This document shows positions 50,872 through 59,892 of a stretch of 64,000 nt of DNA, piece after piece. The stretch comes from a bacterium (GTDB taxonomy: Bacteria > Verrucomicrobiota > Kiritimatiellia > CAIKKV01 > CAITUY01): the NCBI GenBank assembly GCA_037128595.1, contig JBAXWB010000006.1:124001-188000 (forward strand). Reading direction: 5' to 3'. A program made the position numbers and the translations under genes. The notes beneath the pieces were generated by a model. That model was not told where the DNA came from. It did no database searches and saw nothing but the letters and a program-made list of their open reading frames with translations. Within the stretch, counting starts at the first letter, position 1; each line of letters starts with the position of its first letter.

Positions 50872-52068
50872 TTAGGAGGACCGATATTCGAGCACACTGT
50901 CCAGATCCTTATCCCCGCGCCCGGAAAGGCATACCACAATGGCGCCGTGTTTCCCGACCTCGAGGGCACGTTTCCTTGCCTCGGCGATCGCATGGCTTGA
51001 CTCCAGCGCAGGAATGATGCCTTCCAGCAGCGTCACATCATAAAAAGCGGCCACGGCTTCTCGATCGGTAATGCCTGAATAGACCACCCGCTTCAAGTCC
51101 GCCCAGAGGGCGTGTTCGGGGCCCACCCCAGGATAATCCAGCCCGGCACTGATGGAATGCGCATTTACAATCTGTCCGTTCGGATCCTGAAGGACATAGG
51201 ATTTACTGCCGTGCAGGATCCCCGCCCGGCCGGCCTCGATGCTGGCCGCATGCTGGCCCGACGCCAGCCCATGCCCGGCCGCCTCCACGCCGATCAGCTT
51301 GACACTGGGATCATTGATGAAGGGATAAAAGATTCCGGCCGCATTGCTCCCGCCGCCCACACAGGCGATCACCATCTCCGGCAGCTTGTGCGTCTGCTCC
51401 AGGAACTGGGCCCGCGCCTCTATCCCGATGACACTTTGAAAATCACGAACCATCATGGGGTACGGATGAGGACCGGCCACCGTGCCGATGACATAAAACG
51501 TCGTTTCGACCTCCGCCACCCAGGCCCGCAACGCCTCGCTCATGGCATCCTTGAGGGTTCGGGTCCCGCTGCGCACCGGCACCACCCGCGCGCCCAGCAG
51601 CTTCATTCGCGTCACATTGGGGGCCTGCCGGCGGATGTCCTCCTCCCCCATATAGACATCACACTCCATGCCAAAACGGGCCGCCACGGTGGCGGTGGCC
51701 ACGCCATGCTGGCCGGCCCCCGTCTCCGCCATCAGTTTCCGTTTTCCCATGCGGCGCGCCAGGATCGCCTGACCCAGGGTGTTGTTCACCTTATGGGCGC
51801 CCGTGTGATTGAGATCCTCCCGTTTCAGGAAGATGCGGGCTCCGCCAAACGCCTCGGTCAGGCGCGGAGCAAAATAGAGCGGCGACGGCCGGCCTACATA
51901 ATTCTTGAGCAAGTCGCGGAATTCCGCATCAAAGGCCGGATCCGCCTGGGCGGACCGGTACGCCGCTTCCACTTCAATTAAGGCCGGCATGAGCGTCTCC
52001 GCCACATAGCGCCCGCCATAGACCCCGAAATGTCCCGTCGCATCCGGCCCCGATTTCAAATCATTCAT
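50872..52068 (-). CDS. trpB: Tryptophan synthase beta subunit TrpB
   Basis: 398 residues, PLP enzyme joining indole and serine. Lys of the Schiff base in [20 protein letters not shown], the phosphate-binding GGGSNAAG and [13 protein letters not shown] are all present. It is the TrpB1 type that works with TrpA. The ATG overlaps the trpF stop (ATGA). No trpA follows; coaC is next, so the alpha subunit must be elsewhere. Confidence 0.96.
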   Translation of the reverse strand: MNDLKSGPDATGHFGVYGGRYVAETLMPALIEVEAAYRSAQADPAFDAEFRDLLKNYVGRPSPLYFAPRLTEAFGGARIFLKREDLNHTGAHKVNNTLGQAILARRMGKRKLMAETGAGQHGVATATVAARFGMECDVYMGEEDIRRQAPNVTRMKLLGARVVPVRSGTRTLKDAMSEALRAWVAEVETTFYVIGTVAGPHPYPMMVRDFQSVIGIEARAQFLEQTHKLPEMVIACVGGGSNAAGIFYPFINDPSVKLIGVEAAGHGLASGQHAASIEAGRAGILHGSKSYVLQDPNGQIVNAHSISAGLDYPGVGPEHALWADLKRVVYSGITDREAVAAFYDVTLLEGIIPALESSHAIAEARKRALEVGKHGAIVVCLSGRGDKDLDSVLEYRSS

Positions 52069-52709
52069 GTTGGCCCTTCCTGACTTTTTTCAATCATTTC
52101 CGCCGCCGCCCTGGCATGGGCAATAAACGCGGCCACTTTGCGAAAATCTTTTTTCCCGGGAGCGCACTCCACCCCGCTGGCCACATCCACACCGGCCGGA
52201 CGAACCTGCCGGATGGCCTCCGCCACCGATTCAGGATCGAGACCGCCCGCCAGGATAGCCCGGTGTTGCGCCGCAAAACGGCGGCCCGCGTCCCAGTCGA
52301 TCTTCACGCCGGTCCCCCCATACGCGGGCGACGCGGCATCCATCACAAACCGCGCCCCCTTCCACAGTTCCGGAGCCGGGCTCCAGCCGCCCGGTTCCAG
52401 ACGGACCGAACGCCAAAGGGGAACGGGCAGGTCCAAAAATTCCCCGGGGCGCTCGTCCCCGTTCAGTTGCACGGCCGCCAGCCGGCAAGCGGCCGCAATC
52501 TGCCTTACCTGCGCGGGGGATTCGTTCACAAACACACCGACCGGCCGGGCATGGTCAGGCAGGTGGTCCACAAGGTGCGCCAGGGCCGCGGCCGTAACCG
52601 CCCGGGGAGACTTGGGGTAAAGCACAAACCCCAGATAATCCGCCCCCCCCTCCAGCGCCCACCGCGCATCATCAAGATTGGTCAGCCCACAAATCTTTAT
52701 CGTAAACAT
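52065..52709 (-). CDS. trpF: Phosphoribosylanthranilate isomerase TrpF
   Basis: 214 residues, TIM barrel. [12 protein letters not shown] with catalytic Cys, [15 protein letters not shown] and the phosphate-binding [11 protein letters not shown] are present, with the catalytic Asp in FVMDAAS. The frame is open to 52856, but that part lies inside trpC; the ATG at 52709 gives the typical [10 protein letters not shown] start, two bases after the trpC stop. The third step of the tryptophan pathway is encoded between steps four (trpC) and five (trpB). Confidence 0.94.
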   Translation of the reverse strand: MFTIKICGLTNLDDARWALEGGADYLGFVLYPKSPRAVTAAALAHLVDHLPDHARPVGVFVNESPAQVRQIAAACRLAAVQLNGDERPGEFLDLPVPLWRSVRLEPGGWSPAPELWKGARFVMDAASPAYGGTGVKIDWDAGRRFAAQHRAILAGGLDPESVAEAIRQVRPAGVDVASGVECAPGKKDFRKVAAFIAHARAAAEMIEKSQEGPT

Positions 52710-52711
52710 AA

Positions 52712-53518
52712 TCAACCCGGGGTTCGAAGGGCTTTCAGCGCTTTTCCAGGGAACGTCTCCCTGAGCAGGGATTCTCCAATCAAAAATCCATGATACCCGG
52801 CCTCCTGCAATCCAAGGAGATCCTCCCGCGTTTTGATCCCGCTCTCCGCGATGCAAAGCCGGTCCTTCGGGATCCGCTTTGCCAGCTCATGCGCCACCGC
52901 CAAATCCGTCTTCAGGGTCTTCAGGTTCCGGCTGTTCACCCCGATGATGGCCTCTTCACAGGAAAGCGCCACCTTCAGTTCCGCCGCCGTATGGACTTCC
53001 ACAATGGTTTCCAACCCCAGCTCCCGGCTCTCCCTGTAAAGCAGTTCACACTGCCCCGGGGCCAGCGCCGCAACAATCAACAGGACCACATCGGCGCCCC
53101 AGGCGGCCGCCTCCATCAGCTGATAGATATCCACCATGAAATCTTTGCGCAACACGGGAACCGTGACGCAGCGCCGGACGGCCTTGAGATCCGCCTGTGA
53201 CCCCATAAAATAGTTCGGTTCCGTCAGGACGGAGATCGCGGCCGCCCCCCCTGAGACATAGGCTTGCGCCAGGGCCGCAGGATCAAACGAGGCCCGCAGC
53301 TGACCGGCCGAGGGACTGGCCTTTTTCACCTCGGCAATGATCCGGGGCGCAGGGCTTTGCCTCAAGGCCTTTGAGAGACTGCGGTAGTCCACTCGCTGTT
53401 CAATGAGACAATAGAGTTCATTCACGGCAACCGACCGTTTCGCGGCGGCAACATCCTTGCGCCGGTCGCGGATAATACGTACTAAAATGTCATCTTGAGA
53501 AATAACGGGACTGGCCAT
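52712..53518 (-). CDS. trpC: Indole-3-glycerol phosphate synthase TrpC
   Basis: 268 residues, TIM barrel. IIAEVKKASPSAG with the catalytic Lys, VPVLRKDFMVDIYQL, the Glu in TIVEVHTAAEL, IIGVNSRNLKTL and CIAESGIKTREDL are all conserved. A GTG two codons upstream is in frame, but AAGGTG is eight bases before the ATG at 53518. It is first in the trpC-trpF-trpB-coaC run. No attenuator or leader peptide is evident; upstream DNA is repeat-rich. Confidence 0.95.
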   Translation of the reverse strand: MASPVISQDDILVRIIRDRRKDVAAAKRSVAVNELYCLIEQRVDYRSLSKALRQSPAPRIIAEVKKASPSAGQLRASFDPAALAQAYVSGGAAAISVLTEPNYFMGSQADLKAVRRCVTVPVLRKDFMVDIYQLMEAAAWGADVVLLIVAALAPGQCELLYRESRELGLETIVEVHTAAELKVALSCEEAIIGVNSRNLKTLKTDLAVAHELAKRIPKDRLCIAESGIKTREDLLGLQEAGYHGFLIGESLLRETFPGKALKALRTPG

Positions 53519-53713
53519 GGGCACTCACCTTCTTGATCATTCACCCGATACAACGCCCTTGTCGGGAAAAAGGGGAAAACTGTCATCCTTTTTACCCTGT
53601 CAGGAGACCCATCACAAGCTCATAAGCTATTAAGCCCAAGGCAGACACATCTATAACACTCGAAATATAGGAGATTTTACCACGGAGATTCAGAGAGAGA
53701 ATTCAAAGATAAT

Positions 53714-53761
53714 GTTGCGGAATTTGTAATTCCGGAGTACCGGAATTACAAATTCCGCAAC
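53714..53761. repeat. Perfect 22-bp hairpin with 4-base loop
   Basis: Arms 53714-53735 and 53740-53761 (start GTTGCGGAATTTGTAATTCC) are exact complements. No T-tract follows on the + strand, and TTATC follows on the minus strand, so a terminator function is possible but not clear. Probably part of the composite element. Confidence 0.85.
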
Positions 53762-53898
53762 GGTTTTCTGGAGTAATACCACGAGAAAGAGGGATTAAAG
53801 AAGACCTGGCCCGACCTGGCCAAAGGAACCTGGCCGAAAGAGATTGCCTGTGGTGAGTGAGTCGTACTGTCGAAGTAATCTCCTGTATTCCTCAGGGA

Positions 53899-53956
53899 AA
53901 CCGTGGCGTTTATTCCGGCCACATGTACTCATGGGGGCGAAATAAACGCCACGGTT
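53899..53956. repeat. 16-bp perfect inverted repeat
   Basis: AACCGTGGCGTTTATT (53899-53914) and AATAAACGCCACGGTT (53941-53956) with a 26-base centre. Part of the nested element. Confidence 0.8.
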
Positions 53957-54054
53957 GCATTTCCTTCTCTCTCTAAATCTCCGCGTCTCCGTGGTAAATC
54001 TTCCTCTTTTCCCGTCAGGACGAATCACTGGAAAATTCCGGTGTTTTGCGGCAT

Positions 54055-54072
54055 TTAGATGCGTCTGCCCTG
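54055..54072 (+). repeat. Copy 2 of the 18-bp dispersed motif
   Basis: TTAGATGCGTCTGCCCTG, 17 of 18 identical to 7140-7157. It ends the repeat-rich gap before the ABC-F gene. Confidence 0.45.
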
Positions 54073-54182
54073 CTAATAAGCCGAGCCCCATCAGCAGAAA
54101 AACTTGCGGTTACCCTCTCTGTCGGGCAATATCCACACCCGCCACAAGGCAGGTAAGTAAATTTTGAGATCGGAATGAATGC

Positions 54183-55742
54183 GTGATTGCGACAACTAAG
54201 CTAACCAAAAGATTTGGACCGGACATTTTATTTGAAGACGTCAGCGTTCAATTCACCCCGGGCAATTGCTATGGCCTGATCGGGGCCAATGGCTCCGGAA
54301 AATCCACCTTTGTCAAAATTCTGGCCGGCCTCATCCCTGCCAGCCAGGGCGAAGTCTCCATTGGCCGGGACTGTACGCTCGGCTATTTGCGCCAGGATCA
54401 TGCCGAATTCGATGAGGTCTCCATTCTGGACACCGTGTTCATGGGAAACAAGAAGCTCTGGGCGCTTCATCTGGAACGCGAAGCCCTGTATTCAAAAGCG
54501 GATCTGACTGATGCCGAACATGACCGCAGCGGCTTGGTCGAAGATGAGTTCGGACAGGCGGGCGGCTACACCATGGAGGCGGATGCATCCAAACTGCTGG
54601 CGGGCCTCGGCTTCACCGAAGATGTCTTCACCAAAGAGATGAGCACCCTGCAAGGTGGCTTCAAACTCCGGGTACTGCTGGCCCAGGTATTGTTCGCCCA
54701 CCCCGACGTCCTCCTGCTGGATGAGCCCACCAACCATCTGGACATGGAGTCCATCGAATGGCTGGTGGATCTGTTGAAGCGGTATGAAGGCACCGTCATC
54801 GTCATTTCGCATGACCGCTTCTTCCTGAACCAGGTCTGCACCCATATTGCCGATCTCGACTATCACGAAATCCGCATGTTCACAGGGAATTATGATGATT
54901 TTACCATTGCGAGCCTGGAAGCCCGTGAGCTGAGGGACAAGGCCAACAAGAAGATGGAGAAACAGATTCATGATCTGAAAACCTTCATCAGCCGGTTCAG
55001 CGCCAATGCCTCCAAGGCCAAACAAGCGACGTCCCGCCAAAAATTGCTTGGGAAAATCGAACTCGAAGTGGTGAAACCCAGTTCCCGGGTATCCCCCTAT
55101 ATCCGCTTCACCCCCAAACGGCGGCTGGGCGACAAGGTCATTCAGGTCGATCAGATTTCCAAAAGTTACGACCTGCCGCTCTTTAAGAATTTTTCCTGCG
55201 AAATCGGGCCGAAGGAGAAAATCGCGATTATCGGCAAGAACGGCGTCGGAAAAACCACGCTTCTCAAAATCCTATGCGGACAGCTCCCCCCGGATTCAGG
55301 ATCAGTGGCGCTGGGCGACACGATCCAATTCAGCATCTTCCCCCAGGATCCCGGGGAAGTCCTGGATCCAAGCTGTCAAGCCCTGGCCTGGTTGCGCCGG
55401 TTTGCCGACGAAAAGGATGCGTCAGAGACTGAGCTCCGGTCGTTCATGGGCCGGATGCTGTTCAGCAAGGATGATGTGTTCAAGCCGGTTGAGGTCCTGA
55501 GCGGAGGAGAAAAGGCCCGGCTGATTCTCGCCAAAATGATGCTGGAAGGCGGAAATGTCACGATTCTGGACGAGCCGACCAATCATCTGGATCTGGAATC
55601 CATTGAAGCGTTGAACTTCTCCCTGGCCCAGCTCGAAAATACGGTCATCTTTGTATCCCATGATCATCGCCTGATCAAGTCGCTGGCCACGCGGATATTC
55701 GAAATCAAGGACGGGAAGGTCCTGGACCGCTCCTGCGACTGA
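54183..55742 (+). CDS. ABC-F ATPase (YbiT-like)
   Basis: 519 residues with two ABC domains and no membrane segments. First domain: GANGSGKST, degenerate signature STLQGGFKLR, LLLDEPTNHLD. A charged linker (about 235-285) follows. Second domain: GKNGVGKTT, LSGGEKARL, ILDEPTNHLD. ABC-F proteins act on the ribosome; this one resembles YbiT more than antibiotic-protection types, but the subclass is uncertain. The start is a GTG at 54183: nearby ATGs in other frames hit stops at once. Its own terminator follows. Confidence 0.9.
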   Translation: MIATTKLTKRFGPDILFEDVSVQFTPGNCYGLIGANGSGKSTFVKILAGLIPASQGEVSIGRDCTLGYLRQDHAEFDEVSILDTVFMGNKKLWALHLEREALYSKADLTDAEHDRSGLVEDEFGQAGGYTMEADASKLLAGLGFTEDVFTKEMSTLQGGFKLRVLLAQVLFAHPDVLLLDEPTNHLDMESIEWLVDLLKRYEGTVIVISHDRFFLNQVCTHIADLDYHEIRMFTGNYDDFTIASLEARELRDKANKKMEKQIHDLKTFISRFSANASKAKQATSRQKLLGKIELEVVKPSSRVSPYIRFTPKRRLGDKVIQVDQISKSYDLPLFKNFSCEIGPKEKIAIIGKNGVGKTTLLKILCGQLPPDSGSVALGDTIQFSIFPQDPGEVLDPSCQALAWLRRFADEKDASETELRSFMGRMLFSKDDVFKPVEVLSGGEKARLILAKMMLEGGNVTILDEPTNHLDLESIEALNFSLAQLENTVIFVSHDHRLIKSLATRIFEIKDGKVLDRSCD

Positions 55743-55751
55743 TGCCCAAGC

Positions 55752-55783
55752 CCCAATGCTTAACAGTTTAAGCATTGGGTTTT
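55752..55783 (+). terminator. Terminator of the ABC-F gene
   Basis: CCCAATGCTTA (55752-55762) pairs with TAAGCATTGGG (55769-55779), followed by TTTTG. Confidence 0.8.
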
Positions 55784-55788
55784 GTGTC

Positions 55789-55833
55789 AAAAAAAGTCCA
55801 AAGTTAAGAGCCTATTGACTCCCAACTTTGGAC
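55789..55833 (-). terminator. Rho-independent terminator of hcp
   Basis: On the minus strand GTCCAAAGTT (55824-55833) and AACTTTGGAC (55796-55805) form a perfect 10-bp stem followed by seven T. It lies 25 bases past the hcp stop. Confidence 0.85.
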
Positions 55834-55858
55834 CCGCAACGTTCAACTTTGAACGCGC

Positions 55859-57517
55859 TTAATTCCCGGCCAGCGTCGCCTTAAGGTCGGCCTCCACGGT
55901 GGTGATGGGTTTGATGGCGAATTTCTCCACCAACACATTCAACACCGCGGGTGTTACAAAGGCAGGAAGACTCGGTCCGAGCCGGATATTCTTGATGCCT
56001 AAATGCAACAGGGTAAGCAGAATGCAGACGGCCTTCTGTTCGTACCAGGACAGGATCATCGACAGGGGCAGGTCATTGACCGTGCAATTGAACGCCCCGG
56101 CCAGCGCGCTGGCGATCTTGATGGCCGAGTAGGCATCGTTGCACTGCCCGATGTCCAGCAACCGCGGCAGACCGCCGATGCTCCCGAAATCGAGCTTGTT
56201 GAACCGGTACTTCCCACAAGCCAGCGTGAGCACCATGCAGTCTTTCGGGACCGCCTGGGCAAACTCCGTGTAGTAGTTCCGTCCCGACTTGGCCCCGTCA
56301 CAGCCACCGATCAGGTAGAAGCGCTTGATGGCACCCGACTTGACCGCATCGATCACCGTCCCGGCCACACCCAGCACCGCGCCGTGTCCGAAGCCGACCA
56401 GGATGGTTTTTTCCGGCTCATCCGCCGCAAACCCCGCTGCCGCCAGGGCCGCCTCGATCACCGGCTTGAAATTGCCGTCGGCAATGTGATCCACACCCGG
56501 CCAGGCGACCAGGCCGCTCGTGAAGATGCGGGCCTTGTAGGTGTCCTTCGGCTTCTGGATACAGTTCGTGGTCATCAGGATGGCGCCCGGGAATTCATCA
56601 AACTCCTTGCGCTGATCCTGCCAGGCTCCCCCGTAATTGCCGGCCAGGTGCTTGTATTTCTTCAATTCGGGATACCCATGCGCAGGCAGCATCTCACCAT
56701 GCGTGTAAATGTTGATGCCCTTACCCTCGGTCTGCTTCAGCAGCAATTCCAGATCCTTGAGGTCATGCCCCGAGACCAGGATGGCCTTGCCCTTTACAGA
56801 AGTAATCCGGACAGGGGTCGGGACCGGGGTCCCATAAGCGCCCGTGTTGGCCGCATCCAGCAATTCCATCACCCGGAGATTTACTTCACCGGTCTTGAGG
56901 GCATAGCCCAGCAGCTCGTCCATGGTCGGGTTGGCCTTAACCAGGAAATCAAGGACCTCATGCATGAAGGCATAAACGGAACGGTCTTCCTTGCCTAGCA
57001 CCCGGGCATGCTCCGCATACGCGGCCGTTCCCTTGAGCCCCAGCAGAATCAGGTCCTGCGTCCCGGCCACATCCGCGCCGAGTGCGGCGGTACGCTTCTC
57101 GGTCGAGATCGCCTCACCCTGGCTGATCAACCCCTGAAGATCCGCGGCAGGCGTCCATTGCGCCGGGCCCGTCACCCCCTCGACAGCCACTCCTTTGGCC
57201 TTACATGCCGCTTCGTATTGCTTCCGGATACTGTCCTTGATCACCGCCCCCTGGCGGATAATCCCCTCCAGGCGCTTGGGATCAAAATTGACATTGGTCA
57301 CTGTGGTGAACAGCGCCTCGATCACATACACGTCCGCCGCCTGATCAACCACCCCGAGTTTACGGGCACGGTGCGCCATCTGGCTGATGCCTTGCGCCAC
57401 CATGACCAGAAGGTCCTGCAGGGCGGAGGTTTCGGGATCTTTTCCACACACCCCGAACGAGGTGCAGCCCGTGCCCTTGCCGGTCTGCTCACATTGATAA
57501 CAAAACATGCTACTCAT
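55859..57517 (-). CDS. hcp: Hybrid-cluster protein (hydroxylamine/NO reductase) Hcp
   Basis: 552 residues, cytoplasmic Fe-S protein linked to nitric oxide and hydroxylamine detoxification under anaerobiosis. The N-terminal CYQCEQTGKGTGCTSFGVCG gives CX2CX8CX5C (C6, C9, C18, C24), as in class I Hcp of anaerobes. Hybrid-cluster ligand regions are visible in IYTHGEMLPAHGYPEL, a Cys-containing TNCIQKPKDTY, CDGAKSGRNYYT and LACGKYRF. AAGGAG is nine bases before the ATG. An FNR-type box and -10 lie upstream. No hcr partner reductase is adjacent. Confidence 0.96.
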   Translation of the reverse strand: MSSMFCYQCEQTGKGTGCTSFGVCGKDPETSALQDLLVMVAQGISQMAHRARKLGVVDQAADVYVIEALFTTVTNVNFDPKRLEGIIRQGAVIKDSIRKQYEAACKAKGVAVEGVTGPAQWTPAADLQGLISQGEAISTEKRTAALGADVAGTQDLILLGLKGTAAYAEHARVLGKEDRSVYAFMHEVLDFLVKANPTMDELLGYALKTGEVNLRVMELLDAANTGAYGTPVPTPVRITSVKGKAILVSGHDLKDLELLLKQTEGKGINIYTHGEMLPAHGYPELKKYKHLAGNYGGAWQDQRKEFDEFPGAILMTTNCIQKPKDTYKARIFTSGLVAWPGVDHIADGNFKPVIEAALAAAGFAADEPEKTILVGFGHGAVLGVAGTVIDAVKSGAIKRFYLIGGCDGAKSGRNYYTEFAQAVPKDCMVLTLACGKYRFNKLDFGSIGGLPRLLDIGQCNDAYSAIKIASALAGAFNCTVNDLPLSMILSWYEQKAVCILLTLLHLGIKNIRLGPSLPAFVTPAVLNVLVEKFAIKPITTVEADLKATLAGN

Positions 57518-57570
57518 AACTTCGGTCTCCTTGTTGTTGATTTCTTCACTGGTCTCTCAAAACAGCGCTC

Positions 57571-57611
57571 ATTATGGACGCCCTGTCATGGATTACCTTG
57601 ATTCACATCAA
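57571..57611 (-). promoter_or_regulatory. FNR/CRP-family box and -10 element of the hcp promoter
   Basis: TTGATTCACATCAA (57598-57611) is a perfect TTGAT-N4-ATCAA palindrome, the established FNR-family consensus. On the minus strand CATAAT (57571-57576) is a good -10. If it is used, the box is centred at about -41, the class II activator position. The box is also 30 bases before the recQ ATG on the other strand. Confidence 0.65.
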
Positions 57612-57640
57612 GGTTTTACAATTTTTCCCCCAATGCTACA

Positions 57641-59848
57641 ATGTGGCCTTTTATGACTCATTTAAATATTAATAAAATACAGGATCCGCCCGGGCACCCT
57701 TTAGCCCTGGAAGCGTTGCTGTCGAAACATTTCGGATTCTCCCATTTTCACGCCGGACAAAGAGAACCCATCGAGGCGATTCTTAACGGGACGGACACCG
57801 TGGTCGTCATGCCGACCGGTGCGGGCAAATCGCTCTGCTTTCAATTACCCGCCATGATCCTGGAGGGGATCACCCTGGTGGTCTCGCCCCTGATTTCCCT
57901 GATGAAGGATCAAGTGGACGGACTCACTGAACGCGGCCTGCCCGCCACCAGCCTTAACTCCTCGCTCTCCATGGAGGAGGTGGCCGACCGGGTGGCCGAC
58001 CTGCGTCAGGGCCGGACCCGGCTAGTCTATGTGGCCCCGGAACGGTTCCGCAACCGGAGCTTTCAAGCCCTGCTGGCCGACCTCAAGGTGGCCTTGATCG
58101 CGATTGACGAAGCCCACTGCATCAGCCAATGGGGCCATGATTTCAGACCTGACTACATCCGCCTGGGTTCAGTCGTTAAACAATTCCCCTCCGCGCGCGT
58201 CATGGCCTTGACCGCAACCGCCACCCCGGAGGTCCGCACGGACATTGCCAAGCAACTCGGGCTTGGGATGGATGGTCGCGCCGCCCCTCTGGTCATTGTC
58301 AGCGGGTTTCGCCGCGACACCCTCCGGCTAGTAGTCAGCCACGTCTCCTCGCACACCGATAAAATGCGCCGCATTGAGACCATCCTTGCCCGCTATCCCA
58401 CGGGCATCATTTATTGCAGCACCCGCAAACAGGTGGATCGGGTCGGGGTGATGCTGGGTGAAAACAAGATCAAGCACCTGGTTTACCACGCCGGGCTCAC
58501 CCCGGAAAAACGGGCTAAGGCCCAGGAACAGTTCATGAGCGGGAAAGTGCCGGTCGTCGTGGCCACCAACGCCTTTGGCATGGGCGTAGACCGCTCGGAC
58601 CTGCGCTTTGTCATCCACTGGGATGTGCCTGGCAGCATTGAGGCCTATTATCAGGAAGTCGGCCGGGCCGGGCGTGATGGCCAGTTATCCCATTGCGAGC
58701 TGCTTTACAACTACGCCGATGTCCGGACCCAGGAGTTTTTCCTCGATGGCTCGAATCCGGACCCCACCACCATCCTACACACCTGGGCCGAAATTTACAC
58801 CCTGCTGAAAACCGGCGGGTCCCAAACCTGCTCGCTGGACGAGTGGGCGGAACAGATCAAATCAACCGACAACAAAATCACCGTCCACACCTGCATGGGC
58901 CTGTATGAACGCTGCGGCCTCATCTCGCGTGAAATCCTGACAGGCTCCCGCTGCTATACTACCTCGCTGATTGAACCCGCGGACCTCACCCGGCTGAAGG
59001 AGGCGATGCCGACCCTTGAGGAAAAACGGCGCCGGGATCTGCGCAAACTGGATTTGATGCTCCGTTACGTCAGTTCCCGCAGCTGCCGCCACCATTTCAT
59101 TCTCGATTATTTCGGCGACAAGGAAACCCTGGCCACCGCCTGTGGCCACTGCGATTTCTGCGGATTTGACTCGGCGATCCCGGCCCGCCCTCCCACTGAA
59201 GCCGAATGGCCGCTCATCCAGAAACTACTGAGCGGGGTAGGCCGGCTGGACGGGCGGTTCGGACGGAACACCATCCTCGCCGTCATGACCGGCTCCCGGG
59301 CCAAAGAGATCCTGGAGCGCAATCTGAACGACATCTCGACCTATGGGGCGCTGGCCGGTTCCGCTCCGGATGCCCTGAAGGCTATTTTTGATGAGCTGGT
59401 GCGGGCCAAGGCGATCCAGCTAAGTCCGGATCAATATGCCACCGCCTCGTTAACCGCCCTTGGCCGGGAAATCGCCTGGCGTCGCGCCACGGTGTCCATG
59501 AACTGGCCCGTCCAGGTCACGCACCTGACCAGCAAGGAACCGGATCACCGGCGCAAGCCCGCGCGCGTCAACTCGAAGTCCACCCACCGAGCCGCCCTTC
59601 CGGATTCCTTTGACCGCGTGCTGTCGGCGGTCGAGGATACCCTGTTTGAGGAGCTGAAAACCTGGCGCAAGGACGAATCCTTTCATCAGGGGACCCTCCC
59701 CTATCTGATCTTCAGTAATAAGACCCTCAAGGCCATCGCGATTGTTAAGCCGAAATCACATTCAGAACTCGAGCGCGTTCCCGGAGTCGGGCCCGCGAAA
59801 CTCGAGGCCTATGGCGCCGACCTCCTGCGCCTCATTGCAAGAAGGTGA
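57641..59848 (+). CDS. recQ: ATP-dependent DNA helicase RecQ
   Basis: 735 residues, 3'-5' helicase of recombination and repair. Walker A MPTGAGKS (57-64), DEAHCISQWGHDFRP (156-170), the ATATP motif and GRAGRDG. The RecQ zinc-binding region with Cys in SRSCRHHF and CGHCDFC is near residues 480-510, then a winged-helix part, and an HRDC domain at the C-terminus (about 650-735, ending PGVGPAKLEAYGADLL). The ATG at 57641 and the one at 57653 both lack a clear ribosome-binding site; I keep the first. It overlaps the downstream frame at GTGA. Confidence 0.93.
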   Translation: MWPFMTHLNINKIQDPPGHPLALEALLSKHFGFSHFHAGQREPIEAILNGTDTVVVMPTGAGKSLCFQLPAMILEGITLVVSPLISLMKDQVDGLTERGLPATSLNSSLSMEEVADRVADLRQGRTRLVYVAPERFRNRSFQALLADLKVALIAIDEAHCISQWGHDFRPDYIRLGSVVKQFPSARVMALTATATPEVRTDIAKQLGLGMDGRAAPLVIVSGFRRDTLRLVVSHVSSHTDKMRRIETILARYPTGIIYCSTRKQVDRVGVMLGENKIKHLVYHAGLTPEKRAKAQEQFMSGKVPVVVATNAFGMGVDRSDLRFVIHWDVPGSIEAYYQEVGRAGRDGQLSHCELLYNYADVRTQEFFLDGSNPDPTTILHTWAEIYTLLKTGGSQTCSLDEWAEQIKSTDNKITVHTCMGLYERCGLISREILTGSRCYTTSLIEPADLTRLKEAMPTLEEKRRRDLRKLDLMLRYVSSRSCRHHFILDYFGDKETLATACGHCDFCGFDSAIPARPPTEAEWPLIQKLLSGVGRLDGRFGRNTILAVMTGSRAKEILERNLNDISTYGALAGSAPDALKAIFDELVRAKAIQLSPDQYATASLTALGREIAWRRATVSMNWPVQVTHLTSKEPDHRRKPARVNSKSTHRAALPDSFDRVLSAVEDTLFEELKTWRKDESFHQGTLPYLIFSNKTLKAIAIVKPKSHSELERVPGVGPAKLEAYGADLLRLIARR

Positions 59849-59892
59849 ATGTCGAGTTGCTTCAGGGTACGGGTTTTGGCAGAATCTCCGGC

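Larger units (their letters stand above)
53673..53999. repeat. Composite inverted-repeat element of about 325 bp, no gene
   Basis: The outer arms (TTTTACCACGGAGATT... at 53675 and its complement ending at 53998) match over TTACCACGGAGA and TTNAGAGAGAGAA; the right arm has an extra 8 bases. Inside are two further hairpins: 53714-53761 (22-bp perfect arms) and 53899-53956 (16-bp perfect arms). It lies in the 660-base gap between trpC and the ABC-F gene, which has no supported gene; ORFs there are repeat-derived (TTETRR-type). It looks like a MITE-like or nested repeat element. Confidence 0.6.

Noticed and set aside
53795-54091. 98-codon minus-strand ORF in the trpC/ABC-F gap
   Set aside because: It runs through the outer and inner inverted repeats and its TTETRR segment is repeat-encoded; no ribosome-binding site.
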